Shown: piece after piece, positions 16,374 through 23,654 of the stretch
Layout: every line of letters starts with the position of its first letter
Position numbering within the stretch: the stretch's first letter is position 1
Assembly: GCF_900114995.1 (NCBI RefSeq)
Contig: NZ_FOUX01000001.1
Coordinates: 310,001 to 374,000 of the forward strand
Length of the DNA stretch: 64,000 bases
Reading direction: 5' to 3'
Source: Chitinophaga sp. YR627
Lineage (GTDB): Bacteria > Bacteroidota > Bacteroidia > Chitinophagales > Chitinophagaceae
Notes under the pieces: generated by a model
The model's input: only the letters and a program-made list of their open reading frames with translations
What the model was told of the DNA's origin: nothing
The model's database searches: none
Translations under genes and position numbers: made by a program

Positions 16374-18851
16374 TTATTCTTCATCCGGGACGGAAGTATC
16401 TGAAGTTTCCCTGATTACATCATATTTCTCGCACCAGTCTATCCAGAACCCCACATCAGGGTGCAAAGGCGCAATATTTTCTTCTCCACGGAACGTATGA
16501 GAAGCACCCGCTTTAAGGATCAGCCAGGATTTAAAATCATCGATCCATTCCTGCCAGAAAGCGATATCACCACGCTCGTTATACACGTAGTTCCATAATA
16601 ACGGCGCCCTGTCACGCAACAGGTGCAGCGCTTCGGTGTTATTTTCTTTGGCTATGGCGAGCATGGCAGCGGCTACTTGTTTCAATGACGCTTCTTCTTT
16701 TTCATCTGCGGTAGTGAAATATTTGGCGTTGATACCTAATGCCTGCATTCGATCTGTGGCCAGCTCTATTTCGTCGATATTCATGCCGGCAAGTATATAG
16801 GATCTGGTACCTATATCCAGTCGCAGTAAGGCGCCGTTGACGGAAAGCAGTTCTTCGTTCACGCTGCAGATAAAGGCCCTGTCGATCGGTTTGTTCGCAT
16901 AACTTTCATCCAGTTCCGGACTGTAGCCCCAGGTGTATTCAGTGACGATATTCAGTTCATCGCTTTTTTCTGCCAGTGGGCCACTTGTAGAGACCTCAGT
17001 GATCAGGCCATTGGCGATCAGACCATCCAGCAATGCTACCCTGTGTATCGATTCAGGACTTTCCGCCAGACCACGTTCTTCACTGTTTTCAGCGAATGTA
17101 ATGTACACGTAGGCAAAAGGGAAGAGGGCGCCATGTATTACGCGCGTAAATATTTCATTGGCAATGCCACGGAACTCCTCATCATCCTGGTCATTTCTGA
17201 ACATCCAGATCAGCGCCCAGAGTTCTTCATTATTGATGACTTTGATGTGCCTGTTATTCCAGCGTACTTTTCGTAAAATGATTGACTCAACAGCTGTAAA
17301 CTCTTCTGAGATCCAGCTTCTCCATTTAGGTTGTGCCCGTACCCATTCCTCGTCGGCACCTTTCACCAGTGTGCTGATAGTTTCATCTTCTTCCATGTAC
17401 CACATCAGGTAGCGGCCCTTTTCGCTGTTGATCGCGATCAGGGATGAAGCCACAGGGTCGCCGTCTTCGTCGATATAACCACCTCTGTCTACGGTAATAT
17501 ACCAGTCGTCTTCACTGAAGGCAAAGGTGTGAGACTGAGGCCCGAACAGGGGGATATTCATCAGATTGGCCAGGTCTTCTTTGGTAACGATCTTACGTGA
17601 AGACTGTTCCTTCAGCAAAGGTTTTCCTTCGCGGATTACACTGTAATACACAAACCATTCTTCCTCATCGAACAGATCATCGATCAGTTTTTCTTTGATG
17701 ATATCCTTATCATCGTCATCAGTAAAATCGAGGACCTTTACGCCGGCCAGGTGCGTGAAATAGAAATGATAATCGTCATTGATCACTACCGGACACCATA
17801 CATAGTCCTTCGCGTACATTTCGCCGTGGTTGTAGATACCCATGATCATCTCTTCCACGTCGACATAACCGGTGATGTAGATGAGTTGTCCGCCAACGCA
17901 CATGTTCTTCGCCTTCAGGTTACCCAATACGATAAGTGAGGTAGCGCCATCTGTATCTTCACTGATGATACTGCCTTTTACGATCAGATCACCAACGACG
18001 ATGATACCCATGTACGCTTCGGTTACCAGGTCCAGTTCGTCGAGGATAGTTCTGCCTTCGTACAGGAGGAATTTTTCCTTTTCCAGTTCCTGTTCGGGTT
18101 GTTTTTCAGCGATGGCAAAAGGATACTCTTCATACTCACATTCCAGGTGCTGGATGAGGGGCTTGATCTCTGCCCAGGTAGCCACCCTGGCGACAGGGTT
18201 ATTCTCAGCAGAGAAATTGCCTACTTGTTCTTTGAAGACAGGGGCCTGGTCCTGCAATTTTTTCAGCAGACGAACATCACCGGCAAAGAGGTAGTCATTT
18301 TCATCCAGCAGTTCGTTCGCCACTTCGGGTAACAGGATTTCCCGCCAGTCTGTGTAGTCAGCGCCCTTAATATGCCATCCGCGGCAATAGGTAGTGGCGT
18401 TGGTCTTACCGTAGATGGAAATACCATGATCGTCTACCACCAGCAGTCTTGTATTCAGATCACCGTCAATTTCAAGCGTACCGTGGTTGTAAAATGCGAC
18501 GAGTGTTTCTGTGATATTGGCATCACCAGCGATCAGTATTTCTGCACATCCGGAAGCCAGTGTATGACAGCTCAGGGATCCTTTGATCTGCAGGAAACAG
18601 GAATAGGTGTCAAGTTCGTAGTCAATGATAGTGCCGTTAACTTTGAGGTTGCCATTAACAATGATACCGGCTACATTTTCTTCGTAATAGAGGTCGTACA
18701 GGTCAATCGGGTCATTCAGTACAGTATCTCCCTCGTAAATTCTTACAATCAACTCTTCTGATTCTTCCAGGAGTGATTCGAAGTCGGCGGCCAGGGAGTT
18801 TAACAATTCTTGCGCTATTGCGTCTTTGAGCAACAATGTTTTGAAGTTCAC
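16374..18851 (-). CDS. 825-residue protein with two bactofilin-like beta-helix patches
   Basis: Large, very acidic cytosolic protein with no signal peptide or membrane segment. The start is a GTG; no ATG is better placed. Two right-handed beta-helix patches of the polymer-forming (bactofilin) kind are visible. The first is at about residues 55-165 ('VAGIIVNGNLKVNGTIIDYE', 'ILIAGDANITETLVAFYNHG', 'TLEIDGDLNTRLLVVDDHG'). The second is at about 275-385 ('MGIIVVGDLIVKGSIISED', 'LIVLGNLKAKNMCVGGQLI', 'IMGIYNHGEMYAKDYVW'). The shared GDL/VKGSI and YNHG motifs suggest an internal duplication. The remaining 440 residues are helical and mixed, with no family I recognise. It is a single gene with a long hairpin at its 3' end. 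Confidence 0.8.
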   Translation of the reverse strand: MNFKTLLLKDAIAQELLNSLAADFESLLEESEELIVRIYEGDTVLNDPIDLYDLYYEENVAGIIVNGNLKVNGTIIDYELDTYSCFLQIKGSLSCHTLASGCAEILIAGDANITETLVAFYNHGTLEIDGDLNTRLLVVDDHGISIYGKTNATTYCRGWHIKGADYTDWREILLPEVANELLDENDYLFAGDVRLLKKLQDQAPVFKEQVGNFSAENNPVARVATWAEIKPLIQHLECEYEEYPFAIAEKQPEQELEKEKFLLYEGRTILDELDLVTEAYMGIIVVGDLIVKGSIISEDTDGATSLIVLGNLKAKNMCVGGQLIYITGYVDVEEMIMGIYNHGEMYAKDYVWCPVVINDDYHFYFTHLAGVKVLDFTDDDDKDIIKEKLIDDLFDEEEWFVYYSVIREGKPLLKEQSSRKIVTKEDLANLMNIPLFGPQSHTFAFSEDDWYITVDRGGYIDEDGDPVASSLIAINSEKGRYLMWYMEEDETISTLVKGADEEWVRAQPKWRSWISEEFTAVESIILRKVRWNNRHIKVINNEELWALIWMFRNDQDDEEFRGIANEIFTRVIHGALFPFAYVYITFAENSEERGLAESPESIHRVALLDGLIANGLITEVSTSGPLAEKSDELNIVTEYTWGYSPELDESYANKPIDRAFICSVNEELLSVNGALLRLDIGTRSYILAGMNIDEIELATDRMQALGINAKYFTTADEKEEASLKQVAAAMLAIAKENNTEALHLLRDRAPLLWNYVYNERGDIAFWQEWIDDFKSWLILKAGASHTFRGEENIAPLHPDVGFWIDWCEKYDVIRETSDTSVPDEE

Positions 18852-19016
18852 AGGATAAAAGTTTAATCGTGGGAGTGAAGATAGGGAGAAAGTTGATAGG
18901 TAGTATTAGCGAAAATCAGGGATATGGAAGATAGTTTACTTACTTTTACAGGATATACATTTAACGTAGCAGATTAATACATTTTAACAGTGAACCGCTT
19001 TTCTTTAGGGCTAACA

Positions 19017-19613
19017 ATGCCTTATATACTTTATTCTATCCGGACTGATGCTTTTCAGCAACCCATGAAGAAACTGACCCTGCCTGCGCTGTGGGCAGAG
19101 ACGAAGCAGTTTTTACAGGATTTTACAACCGCTGCAACGGATCAACCGGAACGGATCGTGCTGGATATCTATCCTGCTTTTGATCTTAGACAACTGGGGC
19201 CGCAGCTTGCTGGTGTAACGGGGATAACAGGCACAAGCGGCACCGGAAATTTATGGACTATTGAAAATAGTAAACTGGAGCAGGCGATAGCGGGGCTGGA
19301 GGCAATACAGGAGCATCTGACCATACAGCCCCCCAAAATGGAACTGCGTATTTTATATAAATTTTATCTGAAGCATAAAGATAACGGTGTTCTCCCTAGA
19401 CAGGAACTGCAGTCCTCCCTGGAATTGTCTTTTTCAAAGCGGCATCATTGTTCACCGATCTTATTTTTTCCGTTTAGCGACAGTACGCCTGATTTCTGGG
19501 CTTACCTCGATACAATAAAACCTTCTTTGCCTTTTGAGCTGAAGGAGGATTTCCTCCGGAAGATGTTTCTAAAGGACGGAAATCCGGGAACGATGAAAAA
19601 AATAAAAAGATAA
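19017..19613 (+). CDS. Hypothetical cytosolic protein, 198 residues
   Basis: No family recognised. The frame also allows a GTG start at 18990, but the ATG at 19017 ('MPYILYSIRTDAFQQPMKK') looks better. The chain is soluble with a Leu/Ala helical N-terminal half ('LWAETKQFLQDFTTAA'), a Gly/Thr-rich turn ('GVTGITGTSGTGNLW') and a C-terminal half containing 'HHCSPILFFPFSDSTPDFWA'. The C-terminus is Lys-rich. It is convergent with the phnA gene at 19714. Confidence 0.6.
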   Translation: MPYILYSIRTDAFQQPMKKLTLPALWAETKQFLQDFTTAATDQPERIVLDIYPAFDLRQLGPQLAGVTGITGTSGTGNLWTIENSKLEQAIAGLEAIQEHLTIQPPKMELRILYKFYLKHKDNGVLPRQELQSSLELSFSKRHHCSPILFFPFSDSTPDFWAYLDTIKPSLPFELKEDFLRKMFLKDGNPGTMKKIKR

Positions 19614-19655
19614 AAGACTGTTGAGGGATGGAGGATATTTTGCCTGTAGTTTTGT

Positions 19656-19686
19656 TAAAAAAAAGCCCCGCGATAATCGCAGGGCC
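19656..19686 (-). terminator. Terminator of phnA (minus strand)
   Basis: A stem formed by 19665-19674 and 19676-19685 (short loop, one wobble pair) is followed on the minus strand by eight T residues (19657-19664). It is placed 28 bases past the phnA stop and also lies behind the plus-strand gene ending at 19613. Confidence 0.8.
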
Positions 19687-19713
19687 GTATTAGTATACAG
19701 TCAAACATTATGC

Positions 19714-20277
19714 CTACGATTTGCGCACATATTTCGTCAGGATCACGATGGTCTGATCATTAATCTTTCCTTCTATCTGTTCCACATTATCCGGTACCAG
19801 TTTGATCCTTCTCACGATCGTTCCTTTTGGCGCCATAAAATTGGCTCCTTTCACGTTCAGGCCCTGTGTCAGTACAACGGTATCGCCATGCAGCAATTCT
19901 GTGCCATTGCTGTCACGGTGTAATTCTTTTACCTGAAATGCGCTTAACGCCCAGTTACTGACAACTTCGTCCAGTTCAACAGTATCTATGATCTCAGATG
20001 CCCATTCCTGGTCTTTGTGTTTGTAAAGCAGTCTGTAACTCAATGCCTGTACGCTGGGTTCTGCGTTCCAGATACTTCCTGCGAGACAATGCCAGTGCAT
20101 AACGGCATCCGGATTTTCCATGGCATCAGCGCAGGTCTGACAGATAGCCACTTCATTTTCAATGACGTCATTATTTTTAGGGCTCACTGCGAAGGCGATT
20201 ACCGCTTCTTCAGTGGTACAAAGTTCACAGGTACCGTTGCTACGGTCTTTTAAGGCAGGCGTAATAGTTGTGCTCAT
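19714..20277 (-). CDS. phnA: PhnA/YjdM-family protein
   Basis: 187 residues. The C-terminal 70 residues form the PhnA domain ('LLHGDTVVLTQGLNVKGANF', 'GTIVRRIKLVPDNVEQIEGK', 'TIVILTKYVRK'). The N-terminus carries a zinc-ribbon-like Cys set ('SNGTCELCTTEE', 'VAICQTCADAME'). This two-part arrangement is the longer PhnA form common in Bacteroidota. Despite the name, family members outside phosphonoacetate hydrolases have no established phosphonate role. The gene is monocistronic, with a terminator behind and a perfect -7 box in front. Confidence 0.92.
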   Translation of the reverse strand: MSTTITPALKDRSNGTCELCTTEEAVIAFAVSPKNNDVIENEVAICQTCADAMENPDAVMHWHCLAGSIWNAEPSVQALSYRLLYKHKDQEWASEIIDTVELDEVVSNWALSAFQVKELHRDSNGTELLHGDTVVLTQGLNVKGANFMAPKGTIVRRIKLVPDNVEQIEGKINDQTIVILTKYVRKS

Positions 20278-20303
20278 TTCAATGAATTGCGGTAAGAAAG
20301 CCG

Positions 20304-20311
20304 CAAAGTTA
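20304..20311 (-). promoter_or_regulatory. Bacteroidota -7 promoter box for phnA
   Basis: The minus strand reads TAACTTTG, an exact TAnnTTTG match, 27 bases before the phnA ATG. No convincing -33 element is visible. Confidence 0.45.
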
Positions 20312-20416
20312 GCGATAAGGGCGGGGATATGACATACTTAATATCTATATCAGAACTGTCAAATATCATTTTTTGGATGCGGGAGGAACCAGTAGCGCGT
20401 ATAGGATTGTAAGGTT

Positions 20417-21166
20417 TTACATCACAAAATCCCCCCAGAACTTCACTTTTCTTACCGCTGACTGGTCCTCATACAGGAAGCTGGTTTTATACTCTTCGTT
20501 CAATACCCATTCCCACTGTTCATTTTCTACATCGTATCTGCGATGACGTATATCGAGGTGTTCGTTAAACTCGTGCAGCAGGTATTTTCTGAGGTCCAGG
20601 CCATAGCAGACGATATCTGCTCCCCATACAGACAGCACGGGTTTTCTTTCCAGGGTGGCATCTGATACGAGGTAACGGTGACCGGTTAAAGGGATGACTT
20701 TAGGGGCCGTGTTATATAGTTCGGTGAATATGTTTGTTCTGTCTTCGTCACTGTCAGGTCTTTCTCCCCATGTCCTGTTATGCCAGAAACCCATACGCAG
20801 TACATCGTCCAGAATGGTGTTATAAGGGAAGTTTAGTTTTAAACGGATGGCTTCTTCATCTTCCAGCCAGTTAAACAGGAACGGCTGCTCGTAGTAATCG
20901 CCGCCGGCATTGTATACTCTTTCCTTACGGTCGATGGTATGTAAGATCCTCAGAAATGCCCTATGTTCCGGTGTAAAGACTACGGCGTACTTTTCCTGTA
21001 CATGGTCTATCTGTTCTTCAGTCATACCGATCCATTTTGCGCCCTGTATCCATTCCGGACATAATTTTTCTTCAGGTGAAGCATCTCTGTCCTTGTTCCA
21101 GTATGTTTCTGTATGTTTCTTAAACCAGTGAAAGAATTCCGTATAATCTGTTGGAATGAGTTGCAT
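20417..21166 (-). CDS. SMI1/KNR4 (SUKH)-like protein, 249 residues
   Basis: Soluble protein. The segment 'WIGMTEEQIDHVQEKYAVVF' followed by 'TPEHRAFLRILHTID' matches the SMI1/KNR4 entry helix ('I...E..YG..LP..YR.FL'), and later blocks are rich in Trp and Asp ('FNWLEDEEAIRLKL', 'GFWHNRTWGERPDSDEDR', 'SVWGADIVCYGLDLRKYL'). SUKH members often act as immunity proteins to secreted nuclease toxins, but free-standing copies with no toxin neighbour are common and of unknown role. No toxin gene is adjacent. The family call is reasonable but the precise subfamily is unknown. Confidence 0.75.
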   Translation of the reverse strand: MQLIPTDYTEFFHWFKKHTETYWNKDRDASPEEKLCPEWIQGAKWIGMTEEQIDHVQEKYAVVFTPEHRAFLRILHTIDRKERVYNAGGDYYEQPFLFNWLEDEEAIRLKLNFPYNTILDDVLRMGFWHNRTWGERPDSDEDRTNIFTELYNTAPKVIPLTGHRYLVSDATLERKPVLSVWGADIVCYGLDLRKYLLHEFNEHLDIRHRRYDVENEQWEWVLNEEYKTSFLYEDQSAVRKVKFWGDFVM

Positions 21167-21617
21167 TTAATGAGTTCTGATTAAGCGTATATTTTATCTT
21201 CATTGATCTTATAAGCTGACATCTGCAGGATCAGAAATAGCGTTTATGCATTTCATGATGACCTGTCTGCAGACGGGGTATGTTCCAGTGGGCCGCATCC
21301 TTTGCGGGTCCTTAGAAAGAAAGAACCCGCGTAAGTGAATACGCGGGTTCTTTCTTTCTAAGTGAGAGAGTGGTATGCAGCCACTACGAGTCACTCGTTT
21401 ATAAAGGATTTTACAGCTTAAAGTAATTTCCGGCCACTATTCAGTCTACCTTCTGAGCTAAGAATAAAAGATCATTTGCGGCTAAAATGCCGGGCGGCAA
21501 AGATATAATATACATTACAGACTGCAAACAGATTTTGGCCGATGTGGGTAACTAATCACATATCTTGCATAATATCACAAATACTGTTATCTTCCGCATC
21601 TAGTAAATCGAATAATA
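21167..21617. other. 451-bp divergent intergenic region with a long hairpin
   Basis: This region lies between the divergent genes 20417-21166 and 21618-22502. It holds the strong inverted repeat 21311-21362 and otherwise A/T-rich sequence. I see no credible gene; the 61-codon minus-strand frame across the hairpin is an artefact of the repeat. Promoters of both neighbours should be here, but no exact -7 box was found. Confidence 0.6.
21311..21362. repeat. 23-bp perfect inverted repeat, 6-base loop
   Basis: Arms 21311-21333 and 21340-21362 are fully complementary. The GC-rich core (ACCCGCGTA) is flanked by purine/pyrimidine runs of GAAA/TTTC type, so each strand has a pyrimidine-rich 3' side like a terminator. 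It lies between divergent genes. Confidence 0.85.
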
Positions 21618-22502
21618 ATGCATTCAAGAAGATCATTTCTCAAACAGGCGGGTCTCGCTACTGCAAGCGTTTTGTTGTTACCTTCACTGGCTAGTTTTGC
21701 CGGTTCAGGTAAGGTAAAGAAAGTGGGTATCCAACTGTATACGCTGCGTGATTTGCTGCCTAAGGACGTAAAAGGTGTTATCGGACAGATCGCAGCTGCC
21801 GGTTATAAAGAGGTTGAAACTTATGGTTATAACCCACAATCCGGATTCTGGGGACTGTCTCCTAAAGCGTTCAAAGCCCTGCTGAAGGCAAACGGACTGA
21901 CCGCCATCAGTGGTCACGTAAGTATCGACAAATTCATAAAAGACGGTGATACTGCTGATCTGAAAGCCAATATTGAGGCATTAAAGATCATCGGTGCTGA
22001 ATACCTTGTAGTGCCCTGGCTGGGAGAGGAGCTGCGTAGTAGTGCTGACGACTATAAAAAGATAGCTGCAAAGCTCAATCAGGCGGCTGAACTGTGTAAA
22101 GCTGCGGGATTGAAAGTGGCATATCACAACCATGATTTTGAATTCACGAAGTATGGTGATACTACCGGTTATGACATCCTGCTGGCAGAAACATCGCCTA
22201 AGCTGGTGAAATTCGAACTGGACCTCTACTGGGCTGTACATTCCGGTAATGATCCGGTTGCTTTATTCGAAAAACATCCGGGCAGATTCCCAATGTGGCA
22301 CGTGAAAGATATGGACAAGGTGAACCGCGACCAGAATACGGAAGTAGGTAAGGGTAGTATCGATTACAAACGCATCTTCGCCAAAGCATCCACTTCCGGC
22401 ATGAAGCATTTCTTCGTTGAACACGAGAATAACTACAAGCCGGACGAAATCGGGTCTATTAAGGAGAGCTTCCAGTATATTCAGAAGAATTTGTTGTCCT
22501 AA
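21618..22502 (+). CDS. Tat-exported sugar phosphate isomerase/epimerase-like TIM-barrel protein
   Basis: 294 residues. The N-terminus has the twin-arginine motif 'SRRSFLKQAG' and a hydrophobic stretch ending 'SLASFAGS', so it is probably exported folded. The body is an AP-endonuclease-2-type TIM barrel: 'KVGIQLYTLRDLLPKDVKGV', 'GYKEVETYGY', 'GLTAISGHVS', 'LVVPWLGEE', 'LKVAYHNHDFEF', 'VKFELDLYWAVHSGNDPVAL', 'FPMWHVKDMD' and 'KHFFVEHEN'. The conserved Glu, His and Asp residues of the metal site (HNHDFEF, ELD, HVKD, EHE) are present. Relatives isomerise or epimerise sugars. The substrate is unknown, and no sugar-utilisation gene adjoins. Confidence 0.92.
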   Translation: MHSRRSFLKQAGLATASVLLLPSLASFAGSGKVKKVGIQLYTLRDLLPKDVKGVIGQIAAAGYKEVETYGYNPQSGFWGLSPKAFKALLKANGLTAISGHVSIDKFIKDGDTADLKANIEALKIIGAEYLVVPWLGEELRSSADDYKKIAAKLNQAAELCKAAGLKVAYHNHDFEFTKYGDTTGYDILLAETSPKLVKFELDLYWAVHSGNDPVALFEKHPGRFPMWHVKDMDKVNRDQNTEVGKGSIDYKRIFAKASTSGMKHFFVEHENNYKPDEIGSIKESFQYIQKNLLS

Positions 22503-22541
22503 GGACATCTCAACAGGCTTATTACTATACATTTATGCGGG

Positions 22542-22580
22542 TCCGCCCTGTGGTGTCTGACACTACAGGGCGGATTCTTC
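22542..22580 (+). terminator. Terminator of the TIM-barrel gene
   Basis: A 15-bp stem (22542-22556 with 22560-22574, one wobble) has a 3-base loop and is followed by TTCTTCATTT. It begins 40 bases after the stop at 22502. Confidence 0.85.
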
Positions 22581-23086
22581 ATTTAGTACCCTTACTCAAT
22601 ACTTCATACTTTCTGACTTAAATTAGATTAAAAATCGTACCTTCAATGAATATCAGGCTATTGCCTAGGCTTCTTCTGATTTAGGATTATTCTTTTTTCT
22701 TCTTCAGTCTGCGCTTTTCCAGCTGCCTTTTCACGTACTAAAACGTAGTAATGAGGACTATTTACGTGGTAATTCAGGTAGCCAGACTACAGAAAGTACT
22801 TATCTAACAGCATCTTTACTACGGTCATTAAGACCAGGCTCCATGAAGAAAGGGCAGGTATGTGTATTATTTGGTCTGTCACCAGGAGAATACGGATAAC
22901 GTGTATATGATTTTATTTATATGTTGATAGCTGTCGCGCAGTGTAAATATGTTATTTGTGCAGCATGCAATTCAATATATCTGCAAAAAGTATCATGAGA
23001 TAGCAACTGATAATCGTTATTATATTATTTCATCAGGCCGTAGAATGGCCGTCTGCGATATTGCAGGATCATTAAACCAGAAAAAT
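22581..23086. other. 506-bp region upstream of the cold-shock gene, no gene seen
   Basis: A/T-rich sequence with no convincing frame. An in-frame extension of the cold-shock gene reaches back to 22949, but its composition is unlike the family and the start at 23087 is preferred. A long 5' leader that folds differently with temperature is usual for cold-shock genes and could occupy the last 150 bases; I cannot fold it reliably by eye. Confidence 0.4.
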
Positions 23087-23530
23087 ATGAGTGAGTCCTT
23101 TTCCAAAAAAGAGTTAAGAAATAAAAAAGCTAAGGCTAAACAAGACAAAGCCCAGAGAAAAGAAGAGCGAAAAGCCAACAATAGTAAAGGCAAATCGCTG
23201 GAAGACATGTTGGCTTACGTAGATGAAAACGGTAATCTCAGCCCGGTCCCGCCAAGTGGCAATGCAGGAGAGATCGCTTTGAGTGATATTAATATTGGAG
23301 CAACTCCCCGACCGGAAGAAGATCCCACAAGAACAGGAGTAGTTTCTTTTTTTAACCTTTCCAAAGGATTTGGATTCATCAATGATGATAGTTCGAAAGA
23401 GAGCGTGTTCTTTCACATGAATCAGTTAGCGCATCCTGTAAAGGAGAAAGACAGAGTTTCTTTCCTGCGTGAAAAAGGTCCACGTGGATTTAATGCGATC
23501 AACGTTACGAAGATCACCACCGCCAAATAG
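23087..23530 (+). CDS. Cold-shock-domain protein with basic N-terminal extension
   Basis: 147 residues from the ATG at 23087 ('MSESFSKKELRNKKAKAKQD'). The first 45 residues are Lys/Arg-rich coiled coil ('AQRKEERKANNSKGKS'), then a linker with 'MLAYVDENGNLSPVPP'. The C-terminal 65 residues are a CspA-type OB fold: 'RTGVVSFFNLSKGFGFI' with RNP1 (KGFGFI) and 'ESVFFHMNQL' with RNP2. It binds single-stranded RNA or DNA and probably acts as an RNA chaperone. This extended form is typical of Bacteroidota. Two hairpins follow the stop codon. Confidence 0.93.
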   Translation: MSESFSKKELRNKKAKAKQDKAQRKEERKANNSKGKSLEDMLAYVDENGNLSPVPPSGNAGEIALSDINIGATPRPEEDPTRTGVVSFFNLSKGFGFINDDSSKESVFFHMNQLAHPVKEKDRVSFLREKGPRGFNAINVTKITTAK

Positions 23531-23536
23531 TAGTTC

Positions 23537-23564
23537 TTTAAACAAAACGAAAGTTTTGTTTAAA
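23537..23564 (+). terminator. Hairpin with GAAA tetraloop after the cold-shock gene
   Basis: A 12-bp perfect A/T-rich stem (23537-23548 with 23553-23564) is closed by GAAA. It is probably a terminator or RNA-stabilising 3' hairpin, six bases after the stop. A second hairpin, 23579-23588 with 23604-23613, follows and could end the minus-strand gene at 23655. Confidence 0.65.
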
Positions 23565-23654
23565 TGCATGGAATATAATTCATATCCGACTGAGATTAAC
23601 AGCCGGATATGAAATTATGTAAATACCTATTGTTCTTATCATCCCCAGCCAGCC

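Noticed and set aside
21209..21394. 61-codon minus-strand frame
   Set aside because: It runs through both arms of the hairpin 21311-21362 and has no protein-like composition.
22687..22740. Minus-strand Lys/Arg-rich frame that looks like the end of a basic protein
   Set aside because: It runs only 16 codons between two stops and no start or upstream continuation exists. It may be a remnant but cannot be supported.
22949..23086. Upstream extension of the cold-shock protein
   Set aside because: The family begins with the Ser/Lys-rich stretch at 23087; the upstream residues show no conservation pattern and the sequence is A/T-rich leader.
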